This document shows positions 1 to 8,355 of a stretch of 64,000 nucleotides of DNA, piece after piece (the stretch's first letter is position 1; the number at the start of each line of letters is the position of its first letter). The notes beneath the pieces are model-generated. The model worked only from the letters and a program-made list of their open reading frames with translations, was not told the origin of the DNA and made no database searches. The position numbers and the translations under genes were made by a program. The stretch lies in contig JAUXUN010000005.1 in assembly GCA_030680855.1 (NCBI GenBank), forward strand, positions 1 through 64,000. The letters run 5' to 3'. This DNA is from Aestuariivirga sp. (lineage in GTDB: Bacteria; Pseudomonadota; Alphaproteobacteria; Rhizobiales; Aestuariivirgaceae).

Positions 1-71
1 TCGCTATCCTCAAACGGATCGCCCGAAACATCCTGCAAACTGCAGACAAGCCAAAGGTCCCGATCAGCCAT
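1..71 (-). CDS. N-terminal fragment of an unidentified protein, cut by the window edge
   Basis: An open frame starts with ATG at 71 on the minus strand and runs without a stop to base 1, giving 23 residues beginning MADRDLWLVC. It lies just after the terminator of the flavoenzyme gene on the same strand, so a new gene starting here is plausible. No Shine-Dalgarno sequence is visible because the T-tract of that terminator is directly upstream. Too little is present to name a family. Confidence 0.35.
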   Translation of the reverse strand, partial: MADRDLWLVCSLQDVSGDPFEDS

Positions 72-76
72 CGCAT

Positions 77-115
77 AAAAAAATGCGCGTGGGATGGCGC
101 CTACCTCACCCACGC
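77..115 (-). terminator. Rho-independent terminator of the D-arginine-dehydrogenase-like gene
   Basis: On the minus strand a 7-bp stem GCGTGGG/CCCACGC (115-109 pairing with 93-87) is followed after three bases by seven T residues (83-77). It lies about 50 bp past the stop codon at 167. This is a textbook intrinsic terminator. Confidence 0.75.
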
Positions 116-166
116 AATTTCCCATATGCGATAGCCCTGCCACAAGGGGGAGGGGGATTGACGTGG

Positions 167-1282
167 CTAGGCGAATCTTTCGGGCAATATGTCTTTCAAC
201 ACGAGTCCCGCATCCAAAACATCCTGCGGAGGTTTCTCGCCCAGCACCAGGGCGGCGGCAGCGCGGGACAGGGCGGGTGCTGACTGAATACCGTAGCCGC
301 CCTGGCCGACGAGCCAGAAGAAGCCGTCCGTAGACGGATCAAATCCGATCACTGGCGAGCCATCCGGGGCGAAGGTGCGGAGGCCGCCCCAACTGTGATC
401 GAGGTGGTTTACCTCAATGGTGGTGGCATTCATCAGGCGCTCGATGCCTTCAGCGATCGCCATGTCATCGGCATAGGCATCGTGGGGATCAACCGGCGTG
501 GCATCGGCAGAGGAGACTATCATCTTGCCGCTTTGCGGCTTGGCGTACCAGGTTTCACCAACATCCGTGACTAAGGGGAAGCTGGCCACACCCGGAATGC
601 CATCCACCGGAATGACGCCGATGGAGCGGCGCCTGGGCTGCAGTCCAACGGGCTTTACGCCGGCTCTTGCCGCCACAACATCGCCCCAGGCGCCGGCGGC
701 ATTGACGAGGATTTCGGTTTCGAAAATTCCTTGCGGGGAAATCACTTCCCAAACGTGGCCGGGGCGCAGGATGGTTTCGGCGGCGGCACCGTTCAGCAAC
801 TGGCCGCCGCGTGTTTTGAACAGCTTGAGATAACCGCGGTGCAGGAGATCGACATCGAGATCGCCGGTGTGGGGATCAATGAAGATGCGTTTGGCGTAGC
901 CTTCGCGGAGAATGGGGAAAAGCTTGCGGGCTTGGGCCTCTGACAATTCCTCAAGACCGGAACTGGAGGCCAAAAGACTTTCGGTGAATTTTTCCTGGTC
1001 TTCGGCTTCGAAGAACAGCGAGGAGCGCGGCACCAGCAAGGGACCATCGGTAAAGCCCTGCGGCGGGTTCACGAAAAAAGCGTTGCTGGCGCGGGTGAAG
1101 GCCAGCATGGGCGGCGGGCCATAGTTGGGCTCGAAGGTGGCGGCGGATCTTCCGGTGGTGTGGAAGCCGGGGCGATCTTCCATTTCCAGAACAGCCACGC
1201 GCTTGGTTTCGGCGAGGTGGGCGGCGACGGAGGCGCCGGCGATCCCCGCGCCGATTACGATGATGTCAAATGTGTCAGCCAT
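167..1282 (-). CDS. FAD-dependent D-amino-acid oxidoreductase, D-arginine dehydrogenase-like
   Basis: A 371-residue flavoenzyme of the DAO/GlpD superfamily, expected to oxidise a D-amino acid to the imino acid, with electrons passed to FAD. Visible are the dinucleotide-binding motif G11-A-G13-I-A-G16, the ribose-binding acid E33 ending the second strand, and GFHTTGRSAA at about 39-48. The substrate-side His of Pseudomonas D-arginine dehydrogenase sits in the same context (GYHSTGRSAA, from memory). The C-terminal FFWLVGQGGYGIQSAP segment is the usual FAD-binding close. The ATG at 1282 is chosen because the further 47 upstream residues look unrelated and the dinucleotide fold begins at once after this Met. 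It is divergent from the ectoine-hydrolase-like gene with a 62-bp shared promoter gap. The D-arginine assignment is inference from resemblance; another basic or bulky D-amino acid is possible. Confidence 0.85.
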   Translation of the reverse strand: MADTFDIIVIGAGIAGASVAAHLAETKRVAVLEMEDRPGFHTTGRSAATFEPNYGPPPMLAFTRASNAFFVNPPQGFTDGPLLVPRSSLFFEAEDQEKFTESLLASSSGLEELSEAQARKLFPILREGYAKRIFIDPHTGDLDVDLLHRGYLKLFKTRGGQLLNGAAAETILRPGHVWEVISPQGIFETEILVNAAGAWGDVVAARAGVKPVGLQPRRRSIGVIPVDGIPGVASFPLVTDVGETWYAKPQSGKMIVSSADATPVDPHDAYADDMAIAEGIERLMNATTIEVNHLDHSWGGLRTFAPDGSPVIGFDPSTDGFFWLVGQGGYGIQSAPALSRAAAALVLGEKPPQDVLDAGLVLKDILPERFA

Positions 1283-1344
1283 GGACCAAGCGTAGCCACT
1301 CCACTGGCCTTGCGTCAAACCGGTCGCCGGGCCAAACTCACGGC

Positions 1345-2526
1345 ATGACTGAGGCCACCCTGCATTTCCCAATCGCCGAATACAAGCGGCGCATTGCCAA
1401 AACGCGCAAAGCCATGCAGGCACGCAATCTTGATCTCATTGTTGTCTCCGACCCGTCCAACATGGAATGGCTTACGGGTTACAATGGCTGGTCGTTCTAC
1501 GTGCATCAGGCGGTGCTGCTGGGGCTTGCGGGCGAGCCGGTGTGGTGGGGGCGCGGCATGGATGCCAATGGCGCCAGGCGCACGGCATTCATGAGCCATG
1601 ACGATATCGCGGGCTATCCCGATCACTACGTGCAATCCTCCGAGCGCCATCCGATGGAGCATCTTGCCAAGCTCATTGTTGATCGCGGCTGGAAGGACGC
1701 ACGCATTGGTTTGGAGATGGACAATTACTGGTTTTCAGCCAAGGCCCATACGACGCTGCTCAAGTCCTTCAAAGACTCCAATCTCCAGGATTCAACGGGA
1801 CTCGTAAATTGGCAGCGCAGCGTGAAGAGCGATCTGGAGGTTGCCTTCATCCGCAAGGCTTCGAAGATCACTGACGCCATGCATGCCAGGGTTTTTGAAC
1901 TGGTGGAGCCGGGCTTGCCGAAAAACGTGCTGGTTGCCGAAATTCAAAAGCAATCCATTCTCGGGGCTGATGGCAATTGGGGCGACTACGCGGCCTTCGT
2001 TCCCATGGCGCCTTCGGGGCTGGACGCAACAGCCCCGCATCTTACCTGGGATGACCGGCCCTTCATAAAAGGCGAGGGCACTTTCTTTGAGCTTGGCGGC
2101 TGCTACCGGCGCTACCATGCGCCGTTGTCGCGCACGGTTTACCTCGGCAAGCCGCCGCAGAAATTCCTGGATGCGGAGAAAGCGGTGCTTGATGCAACGT
2201 CCGCCGGGCTTGAGATGGCAAAGCCGGGAAAAACCTGCGGCGATGTGGCCGACGCATTTTTTGACGAACTCAAGCGCCATGGGTTCGAGAAGGATTCGCG
2301 CGCAGGCTATTCCATCGGCCTTTCCTATCCGCCGGATTGGGGCGAGCGCACCATGTCAATCCGCCGGGGCGACGGCACGGTGCTTGAGGCCAACATGACC
2401 CTGCATTTCATGCCTGCCCTGTGGCTTGATGACGGCGGGCTGGAACTGTCGGAAACAATCCTGATTACGCCCAACGGGGCCGAGTGCCTGTGCCAAACGC
2501 CGCGCAAACTTGTGATTAAAAACTGA
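1345..2526 (+). CDS. doeA: Ectoine hydrolase-like M24-family protein (DoeA/EutD type)
   Basis: A 393-residue protein of the creatinase/prolidase (M24) fold. It resembles ectoine hydrolase DoeA/EutD closely along its whole length: the N-terminal block DPSNMEWLTGYNGWSFYVHQ, the RGMDANGARRTAFM and GYPDHYVQSSERHPM segments, and the C-terminal pita-bread domain with FFELGGCYRRYHAPLSRTV, GYSIGLSYPPDWGERTMS and the late ETILIT motif. In that family the enzyme opens the ectoine ring to N-acetyl-diaminobutyrate in the cytoplasm. Canonical dinuclear metal ligands of peptidases are only partly kept, as in creatinase-type members. The ATG at 1345 begins MTEATLHFPIAEYKRR, matching the family N-terminus. 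No doeB/eutE deacetylase is visible next door; the following gene is a ureohydrolase instead. The substrate could therefore differ from ectoine. Confidence 0.85.
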   Translation: MTEATLHFPIAEYKRRIAKTRKAMQARNLDLIVVSDPSNMEWLTGYNGWSFYVHQAVLLGLAGEPVWWGRGMDANGARRTAFMSHDDIAGYPDHYVQSSERHPMEHLAKLIVDRGWKDARIGLEMDNYWFSAKAHTTLLKSFKDSNLQDSTGLVNWQRSVKSDLEVAFIRKASKITDAMHARVFELVEPGLPKNVLVAEIQKQSILGADGNWGDYAAFVPMAPSGLDATAPHLTWDDRPFIKGEGTFFELGGCYRRYHAPLSRTVYLGKPPQKFLDAEKAVLDATSAGLEMAKPGKTCGDVADAFFDELKRHGFEKDSRAGYSIGLSYPPDWGERTMSIRRGDGTVLEANMTLHFMPALWLDDGGLELSETILITPNGAECLCQTPRKLVIKN

Positions 2527-2542
2527 ACGAAAGAACCGTGCC

Positions 2543-3508
2543 TTGAAAAAATTCAATCAACCTGCCTCCGGCCTTGTGGCGCCACGCTTTGGCGGCATCG
2601 CAACCTTCATGCGGCTGCCCCATGTGCCGCTGGACGAGGCGAAAGATATTGACATCGGGCTGGTGGGCATACCCTGGGATGGCGGCACGACCAACCGGCC
2701 GGGCCCGCGCCATGCGCCGCGGCAGATGCGCGACCAATCCTCCATGGTGCGGCGCATGCACCAGACATCGCATACCGTGCCCTATGACCTGGCCAATATC
2801 GCCGATCTCGGCGATTGCCCGGTCAATCCGGCAAGTGTTGAAGACGCGCTGGGGCGGGTCGAAGGTTATTTCAAAAAGCTTGTGGGCAAGGGCATTCGCC
2901 CGCTTTCGGCGGGCGGCGATCACTTGTGCTCGCTGCCGGTGCTGCGCGCCATTGGCGAAAAGAAACCGGTGGGCATGATCCATTTCGATGCCCATACGGA
3001 TCTTTACGACAGTTATTTTGGCGGTTTCAAATATACCCACGGCACGCCGTTCCGGCGCGCCATCGAGGATGGCGTGCTTGACCCCAGGCGCACCATCCAG
3101 ATCGGGCTGCGCGGCTCCATGTATGACCTTGAGGACTTCGCGTATGGCGAGAAGATGGGAGTTCGCCTCATGCGCATCGAAGAGGCAATGGAGCTGGGGC
3201 CACAGAAAGTGATGGAAATTGCGCGCGGCGTTGTGGGCGATCAGGAGACCTATGTGAGCTTCGACATCGACGTGCTTGATCCGGTCTATGCGCCGGGCAC
3301 GGGCACGCCGGAAGTTGGCGGTTTCACAACTTTTCAGGCGCAGCAGATGTTGCGCGGGCTTCGCGGCCTTAACCTTGTGGGGGCCGATGTGGTTGAAGTG
3401 TCGCCGCCCTTTGATGCGTCCGGCATGACGGCCTATGCGGGGGTTGTGATGATGTTTGAAATCCTGTGTTCAATGGCGGAGACTGTGGCGAAACAACGGA
3501 GGCAGTGA
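2543..3508 (+). CDS. Agmatinase/guanidinobutyrase-family ureohydrolase
   Basis: A 321-residue ureohydrolase that should release urea from a guanidino compound using two Mn ions. All metal ligands are visible: H127 in GGDH, D149/H151/D153 in FDAHTD, and D241/D243 in SFDIDVLDP. Length and the RGSMY segment suit agmatinase, guanidinobutyrase or guanidinopropionase rather than arginase. The start is a TTG 16 bases after the ectoine-hydrolase-like stop, since no ATG precedes the conserved region. The stop overlaps the next gene in ATGA. Next to a D-arginine-dehydrogenase-like enzyme, guanidinobutyrate is a reasonable substrate guess (D-arginine to 2-ketoarginine to guanidinobutyrate to GABA plus urea), but this is inference. 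Confidence 0.88.
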   Translation: MKKFNQPASGLVAPRFGGIATFMRLPHVPLDEAKDIDIGLVGIPWDGGTTNRPGPRHAPRQMRDQSSMVRRMHQTSHTVPYDLANIADLGDCPVNPASVEDALGRVEGYFKKLVGKGIRPLSAGGDHLCSLPVLRAIGEKKPVGMIHFDAHTDLYDSYFGGFKYTHGTPFRRAIEDGVLDPRRTIQIGLRGSMYDLEDFAYGEKMGVRLMRIEEAMELGPQKVMEIARGVVGDQETYVSFDIDVLDPVYAPGTGTPEVGGFTTFQAQQMLRGLRGLNLVGADVVEVSPPFDASGMTAYAGVVMMFEILCSMAETVAKQRRQ

Positions 3509-3945
3509 TGATCAATTCCGGTTTGATGACCTGGCAGAGCTGGGCATTCCTGTCGGCGGTGTTTGCGGCGCTCACCGCCATCTTCGCCAAGATCGGCGTG
3601 TCCGACATCAATTCCGACATGGCGACATTGATCCGAACGGTCATTATTCTGTGCGTGCTGGCGCTGATCGTTTTGGCAACGGGGCAATGGCAGGAGCTTT
3701 CGGGAATAACATCACGCACATGGCTGTTCCTGACGCTCTCTGCGCTGGCGACGGGGGCTTCATGGGTGTGCTATTTCCGCGCCCTGAAAATTGGCGACGC
3801 GGCGCGCGTGGCACCCGTCGACAAGTTGAGCATCGTGCTGGTTGCGGTGTTTGGGGTATTGATATTGGGCGAACGGCTGTCGGCAACCAATTGGTTGGGT
3901 GTGGGCCTGTGTACCGCAGGAATCGTTCTTGTGGCCCTGCGATAA
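3508..3945 (+). CDS. Single-EamA-domain membrane transporter (DMT superfamily)
   Basis: A 145-residue protein with about five hydrophobic helices (near residues 7-24, 33-52, 63-83, 93-112 and 119-143) forming one EamA repeat; most DMT exporters have two. Small one-domain members exist and act as homo-oligomers. The ATG overlaps the TGA of the ureohydrolase gene (ATGA at 3505-3510), so translation is probably coupled and the three genes form one operon. It may export or import the product or substrate of that pathway; nothing in the sequence fixes the substrate or direction. Confidence 0.75.
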   Translation: MINSGLMTWQSWAFLSAVFAALTAIFAKIGVSDINSDMATLIRTVIILCVLALIVLATGQWQELSGITSRTWLFLTLSALATGASWVCYFRALKIGDAARVAPVDKLSIVLVAVFGVLILGERLSATNWLGVGLCTAGIVLVALR

Positions 3946-3953
3946 AGCTCGCG

Positions 3954-5501
3954 ATGATTCGCGTGATTGAATTTTTGCGGGAAGCAAGTGGCTGGTGGCG
4001 GGCCGGGCTGGCGCTGATTGCCGGCATGATTGCCGCGCTTTCCGTTCCGCCGCTGAATTTCTGGCCGCTGCTTTTTGTGGCGTTCCCCGTGGTGCTGTTG
4101 ATGCTTGAGGGGATTGAGAGAAAACTGCGGCTGCAATCCTTCTTCCTCGGATGGTGCTTTGGCTTTGGCTATTTCATCGTAACGCTCCACTGGATCGGCT
4201 TTGCTTTTCTTGTCGATGCGGAAGCCTATTTGTGGATGATGCCCTTTGCGGTTGGCGGGCTTGCCGCTGCCATGGCGGTTTACTGGGGGCTGGCCTCCCT
4301 ATGTGTGGCCTTGAGCGGGCGCAGGCGGTTTCCCGCGGCGCTGGTTTTTGCCGCATCCCTGGCAGTGTTTGAATGGTTGCGCGGCACATTGTTTACGGGG
4401 TTTCCTTGGGCCGCACCGGGGCTGGCAAGCGATGGCATGGGGGCGGTTGCCCAGACAGCGTCATTGTGGGGCATGCCGGCATTGACGTTGTTGATTGTAG
4501 CGTGGGCGGCAACATGGCCATTTATTTTGAGCGGACCTCGGTTGCACAGGCTCACTGCCGTGCTGATTATCGCAACACTGCCCTTGTGCTGGGCGTGGGG
4601 AAGCTACCGGCTTCAGCATGGCGTTGTTGCAAATGTGGATGGGGTAGGCATCAGAATAATCCAGCCCAATATCTCGCAGGATTCCAAATGGCGCGATGAA
4701 AACGCACGGGCGATTTTTGATCAGTTGCTTGAGATGTCGGCCCGCGCTGCGCCGGACGGCACGCCGCCCACCCATATCATCTGGCCGGAAACGGCGGTGT
4801 CTTTCCTGATTGATGAAAGCGCCGTGGCAAAAGTTGAGTTGGAGCAACTGCTCGGCGGAACCAAGACCTTGGTGACCGGCGCCTTGCGGCGCGACATCAA
4901 CGCGGCGGGTGATGGCGAAGAGAACAAGGTCTATAACAGCATTCTGACCTTTGACGGCTCCGGCACCGTGGTGGCCCGCTATGACAAGTGGCGGCTGGTG
5001 CCGGGGGGAGAATTCTTGCCCTTTGAATGGCTGCTGGAGCCGCTGGGATTTCGAAAGGTAGTCACCGTTCCGGGGAGTTTTACAGCGGGACCGGGGCCGG
5101 TCAGCCTTGCCATTCCGGGAGCACCCCAAGCTGGATTTGGGGTTTGCTACGAGGCCATATTTCCGGACCGCTTTGTTGATCCGTTGAAGCGGCCGGGATG
5201 GCTGATCAATGTGACCAATGACGGATGGTTTGGAAACTCAACCGGGCCCTATCAGCATCTGGCCCAGGCGCGGCTGCGCACCATCGAACAGGGGCTGCCC
5301 ATGGTGCGGTCGGCCAACACCGGAGTATCTGCGGTCATTGATCCCTATGGCAGGATTATCTCGAGCCTGCCGCTGAGTGAGTCTGGCATTCTGGACACGG
5401 GCCTGCCAGAAGCCCTTCCGCCTCCGTTTTTTGCGGATTACAGCGAATTAATCTTGGGCCTGATGCTTTTGCTATTGTTAGGTTTGGGCTTCGTATTGTA
5501 A
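3954..5501 (+). CDS. lnt: Apolipoprotein N-acyltransferase Lnt
   Basis: A 515-residue inner-membrane enzyme that adds the third acyl chain to the N-terminal Cys of lipoproteins. An N-terminal bundle of about seven membrane helices (to roughly residue 215) is followed by a periplasmic nitrilase-type domain and a final membrane helix. The catalytic triad is in place: E279 in IIWPETAVSF, K345 in RYDKWRLVPGGEFLPF and C398 in GFGVCYEAIFPD. NVTNDGWFGNSTGPYQHL is also a family signature. The ATG at 3954 is 8 bases after the transporter stop. Position directly before a PhrR-like regulator repeats the actA(lnt)-phrR pair described in Sinorhizobium. Confidence 0.95.
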   Translation: MIRVIEFLREASGWWRAGLALIAGMIAALSVPPLNFWPLLFVAFPVVLLMLEGIERKLRLQSFFLGWCFGFGYFIVTLHWIGFAFLVDAEAYLWMMPFAVGGLAAAMAVYWGLASLCVALSGRRRFPAALVFAASLAVFEWLRGTLFTGFPWAAPGLASDGMGAVAQTASLWGMPALTLLIVAWAATWPFILSGPRLHRLTAVLIIATLPLCWAWGSYRLQHGVVANVDGVGIRIIQPNISQDSKWRDENARAIFDQLLEMSARAAPDGTPPTHIIWPETAVSFLIDESAVAKVELEQLLGGTKTLVTGALRRDINAAGDGEENKVYNSILTFDGSGTVVARYDKWRLVPGGEFLPFEWLLEPLGFRKVVTVPGSFTAGPGPVSLAIPGAPQAGFGVCYEAIFPDRFVDPLKRPGWLINVTNDGWFGNSTGPYQHLAQARLRTIEQGLPMVRSANTGVSAVIDPYGRIISSLPLSESGILDTGLPEALPPPFFADYSELILGLMLLLLLGLGFVL

Positions 5502-5567
5502 TACAATTTGCAGTGGGACGCATGAAACGGTTGTTGCCTGCGTGGATTTTTCTGGTACTAGCGAATT

Positions 5568-5595
5568 TTGTTTACAGGTCGGCGACTATTATACT
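5568..5595 (+). promoter_or_regulatory. Putative sigma-70 promoter of the PhrR-like regulator
   Basis: TTGTTT (5568-5573) and TATACT (5590-5595) are separated by 16 bases, in an AT-rich stretch between lnt and the regulator. Transcription would start near 5602 and leave a leader of about 93 nt that holds the hairpin at 5665-5687. Confidence 0.45.
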
Positions 5596-5664
5596 AATCT
5601 TTCAGTGGAATATTGATCACGATATCTGTTGTCTATTCTCAGATGAATTGAGCGATGGCGTGGG

Positions 5665-5687
5665 TCAGACCGGGGGCAACGGTCTGA
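5665..5687 (+). promoter_or_regulatory. Leader hairpin abutting the ribosome-binding site of the PhrR-like gene
   Basis: TCAGACCG (5665-5672) can pair with CGGTCTGA (5680-5687) around a seven-base loop. The right arm touches the Shine-Dalgarno sequence GAGGGGA (5686-5692), and the ATG is at 5695. Such a stem could modulate ribosome access. It lacks a T-tract, so an intrinsic terminator is unlikely. Confidence 0.4.
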
Positions 5688-5694
5688 GGGGAAT

Positions 5695-6096
5695 ATGACG
5701 AGACGAGATCCAAATTATATCGATGTGCATGTCGGTTCGCGCATTCGCATGCGCCGGCAACTCATCAGCATGAGCCAGGAGAAGCTTGGCGAGTTGCTGG
5801 GCATTACCTTTCAGCAAGTGCAGAAATACGAAAAGGGCTCAAACCGGATCAGTGCCAGCCGCCTGTTCTATGCGGCGAAGATTCTGGGGGTTCCGGTGCA
5901 GGCCTTTTTTGAGGATCTGCCGGGCACGGAAGGCGATGCCGGCTTCAGCGAGACAAACGAGGAGAACAGCGTCATGTCCTCCATGATGAATGCCGAGGGC
6001 ATCAAGCTGGCCAAGGCCTTCCGCGATGCGGACAATTCCACGAAGCGCAAACTGATTGCAACACTGGCGCGGGCTATTGTGGATATGAAGGATTAA
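5695..6096 (+). CDS. phrR: XRE-family transcriptional regulator, PhrR-like
   Basis: A 133-residue DNA-binding regulator. A Cro/C1-type helix-turn-helix occupies about residues 12-66, with SQEKLGELLGITFQQVQKYEKG as its recognition region. The rest is a charged tail with the ADNSTKRKLIATLARAI segment common in alphaproteobacterial homologues. Neighbours lnt upstream and metK downstream match the rhizobial locus where PhrR was reported as acid- and stress-induced. The start has a strong GAGGGGA ribosome-binding site. The symbol is given by context and similarity; targets cannot be read from the sequence. Confidence 0.8.
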   Translation: MTRRDPNYIDVHVGSRIRMRRQLISMSQEKLGELLGITFQQVQKYEKGSNRISASRLFYAAKILGVPVQAFFEDLPGTEGDAGFSETNEENSVMSSMMNAEGIKLAKAFRDADNSTKRKLIATLARAIVDMKD

Positions 6097-6121
6097 TGAC
6101 AGCCCGCCCTTTATCGCCCGC

Positions 6122-6150
6122 TTGACCTCGCTTCCCAACACTGCCATTAA
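6122..6150 (+). promoter_or_regulatory. Tentative metK promoter
   Basis: TTGACC (6122-6127) is followed after 17 bases by CATTAA (6145-6150). The -35 is good and the -10 is weak (three of six matches). Transcription would start near 6157, just before the palindrome at 6164-6183. Confidence 0.3.
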
Positions 6151-6163
6151 CGCCTTTTCAGGG

Positions 6164-6183
6164 GCATAAAGAATTCTTTATGC
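6164..6183. promoter_or_regulatory. 20-bp perfect palindrome in the metK leader, candidate operator
   Basis: GCATAAAGAATTCTTTATGC is perfectly self-complementary over 20 bp and lies 41-60 bases before the metK ATG. CATAAAG/CTTTATG half-sites resemble what I remember of the operator of the ArsR-family methionine-cycle regulator SahR. That identity needs checking. No known SAM riboswitch fold was recognised in this leader. Confidence 0.6.
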
Positions 6184-6223
6184 GGAGTTGGGGCAACACG
6201 TCGGTCGCAGAGGCAGGGTCTAG

Positions 6224-7417
6224 ATGTCACGCAAGAATTATCTTTTTACCAGCGAATCCGTATCCGAAGGTCATCCGGACAAGGTTTGTGACCGGGTTTC
6301 GGACGAAATCGTCGATCTGTTTTACCGCGAGGCTCTGGAGCAGGGCATGGACCCGGCGCAGGTGCGGGTGGCCTGCGAAACTTTCGCCACCACCAACCGG
6401 GTGGTGATCGGCGGCGAAACCCGCGGGCCTTCGTCGGTGACCCATGCCAAGATCGAAGAGACGGCGCGGCGGGCCATCAAGGCTATTGGCTATGAGCAGA
6501 ACGGGTTTCACTGGCAAACCGCCAAGATCGAAATCCTGCTGCACGGCCAGTCGGCTGATATCGCGCAAGGCGTGGATTCGGGCGCCAAGAAAGACGAAGG
6601 GGCCGGCGACCAGGGCATCATGTTCGGCTATGCCTGCGATGAAACGCCCGCCCTCATGCCGGCGCCGCTGTATTACGCCCAGCGCATCCTGCAACTGCTG
6701 GCGGAAGCCCGCCATTCGGGACGGGAAAAGGCTCTTGGGCCAGATTCAAAGAGCCAGGTCACGGTGCAATACAAGAATGGCAAGCCGGTCGGCGCCACGC
6801 ACATCGTGGTTTCGCACCAGCATATTGACGAGAGCCTCACCTCGGACGACATGCTGAAACTGGTGAAGCCCTATGTGGCAAAAGCGCTGCCCAAGGGCTG
6901 GATCACCAAGAACACCATCTGGCATGTGAACCCTACGGGCAAGTTTTTCATAGGCGGGCCTGATGGCGATGCGGGCCTTACGGGCCGCAAGATCATCGTG
7001 GACACTTACGGCGGCGCTGCTCCCCATGGCGGCGGGGCCTTCTCCGGCAAGGACCCCAGCAAGGTGGATCGCTCCGCGGCCTATGCGGCACGTTATCTCG
7101 CCAAAAACGTGGTGGCGGCGGGGCTTGCCAAGCGCTGCACCATTCAGCTTTCCTATGCGATCGGCGTGTCCGAGCCGCTGTCGATTTACGTCGATACCCA
7201 TGGCACGGGCAAGGTCAAGGAAGCCAAGCTGGAAAAGGCCATTGCCAAGGTGATTGATTTGAGCCCGCGCGGCATTCGCACCCATCTCAGCCTCAACCGG
7301 CCTATCTATGCGCGCACCTCTGCCTATGGCCATTTCGGGCGGACCCCTGAAAAGGATGGCGGCTTTTCCTGGGAAAGGATCGATCTCGTGAAAGCCCTCA
7401 AAGCGGCGGTGAAGTGA
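6224..7417 (+). CDS. metK: S-adenosylmethionine synthase
   Basis: A 397-residue cytoplasmic enzyme making S-adenosylmethionine from methionine and ATP. Signatures in order: [20 protein letters not shown] at the N-terminus (Mg/ATP binding), [12 protein letters not shown] in the middle, and [22 protein letters not shown]. Length fits the bacterial family. It is followed by the methyltransferase TrmB, whose GTG start overlaps the metK stop, so the methyl donor and one consumer are in one operon. The leader has a 20-bp palindrome that may be a repressor site. Confidence 0.97.
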   Translation: MSRKNYLFTSESVSEGHPDKVCDRVSDEIVDLFYREALEQGMDPAQVRVACETFATTNRVVIGGETRGPSSVTHAKIEETARRAIKAIGYEQNGFHWQTAKIEILLHGQSADIAQGVDSGAKKDEGAGDQGIMFGYACDETPALMPAPLYYAQRILQLLAEARHSGREKALGPDSKSQVTVQYKNGKPVGATHIVVSHQHIDESLTSDDMLKLVKPYVAKALPKGWITKNTIWHVNPTGKFFIGGPDGDAGLTGRKIIVDTYGGAAPHGGGAFSGKDPSKVDRSAAYAARYLAKNVVAAGLAKRCTIQLSYAIGVSEPLSIYVDTHGTGKVKEAKLEKAIAKVIDLSPRGIRTHLSLNRPIYARTSAYGHFGRTPEKDGGFSWERIDLVKALKAAVK

Positions 7418-8067
7418 GCGAAGACAAGAAACGCTTTCAGTATTACGGGCGGCGCAGCGGTAAAACCCTGCGCCGTCATCATTTGCAGCTGATGGAAGAC
7501 TTGCTGCCGAAGCTGCGGGTTGACCTGGAAAACCCGCTGCCATCCGGCGAGGTGTGGCTGGAAATCGGTTTTGGCGGCGGCGAGCATCTGGCGCATCAGG
7601 CGGCGTTGTTTCTGGACGTGAATTTTGTTGGGGCGGAACCCTTTCGCAATGGCGTGGCCAAGCTTTTGGCGCTGATTGAAGAGAAGGCCATTGGCAACAT
7701 CCGCATTCATGATGATGACGTGCGCTATTTGCTGGAGAAGCTCCCACCAGCCTCATTGGCCAAAATTTTCGTGCTGTATCCCGACCCATGGCCCAAGAAG
7801 CGCCACCACGACCGGCGGATTGTGAATGCGGATACGCTGAAGCAGTTTCACGGACTACTGAAACCTGACGGGGAGTTTCTTTTCGCCAGCGATATCGATG
7901 ATTATGTCGAGTGGACGCTGCGCGTATGCCGGGAACATGGCGAGTTTATACTGGTGAGCAATTCGGCTGAACCCTTCGAGAATTGGTTCCGGACGCGCTA
8001 TGAAACAAAGGCCAAGCGCGAGGGGCGAGAGACGCGGTACCTGACTTTCAAACGCCTATTTATTTAG
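7414..8067 (+). CDS. trmB: tRNA (guanine-N7-)-methyltransferase TrmB
   Basis: A 217-residue SAM-dependent enzyme that makes m7G46 in the variable loop of tRNA. The SAM-binding [11 protein letters not shown] and the family hallmark [15 protein letters not shown] are present, and so is the C-terminal [12 protein letters not shown] region that contacts tRNA. The start is GTG in GTGA, overlapping the metK stop by four bases. The 3' end overlaps the convergent toxin gene by 12 bases. Confidence 0.95.
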   Translation: MSEDKKRFQYYGRRSGKTLRRHHLQLMEDLLPKLRVDLENPLPSGEVWLEIGFGGGEHLAHQAALFLDVNFVGAEPFRNGVAKLLALIEEKAIGNIRIHDDDVRYLLEKLPPASLAKIFVLYPDPWPKKRHHDRRIVNADTLKQFHGLLKPDGEFLFASDIDDYVEWTLRVCREHGEFILVSNSAEPFENWFRTRYETKAKREGRETRYLTFKRLFI

Positions 8068-8355
8068 CTCATCAGGCCATTCCCGCGATGAATGCCAGAC
8101 GCGAAGAACTGTAAGTTCATTGTCATTTGCATGATAGAAAATCAGGAACGGATATTTTGTGAGCGGTTTAACGCGCACATCCTCCATGTCAGTTTTACGG
8201 GCAGACATAGGGTATTCAGTGAGAAGATTTATTGAGCATTCAATTGCATTGATCACCGAGTTTGCCGCTAGCGGGTTTCGTGGTTCGAGGTATTCAAAAA
8301 TGTCATTCAAGTCGCGCTCTGCGGCAATTGTAAACCGCAGTTTCAGCTTCGGCAT
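8056..8355 (-). CDS. RelE/ParE-superfamily toxin
   Basis: A 99-residue small protein with the ParE/RelE fold pattern: N-terminal FTIAAERDLNDIFEYL helix, NPLAANSVINAIECSINLL, then VKPLTKYPFLIFYHAN and the closing strand LTVLRVWHSSREWP. RelE members cut mRNA at the ribosome and ParE members poison gyrase; the late Arg/His residues do not decide between these here. It overlaps the upstream antitoxin gene by 13 bases, as expected for a toxin-antitoxin operon, and overlaps the trmB 3' end on the other strand. Confidence 0.8.
   Translation of the reverse strand: MPKLKLRFTIAAERDLNDIFEYLEPRNPLAANSVINAIECSINLLTEYPMSARKTDMEDVRVKPLTKYPFLIFYHANDNELTVLRVWHSSREWPDELNK

Noticed and set aside
5513-5698. 61-codon frame between lnt and the PhrR-like gene
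   Set aside because: It runs through the predicted promoter and leader hairpin and has no coding character.
6097-6223. SAM-binding riboswitch before metK
   Set aside because: I compared the leader from memory with SAM-II and SAM/SAH type folds and saw no matching pseudoknot; the DNA palindrome is the only clear element.
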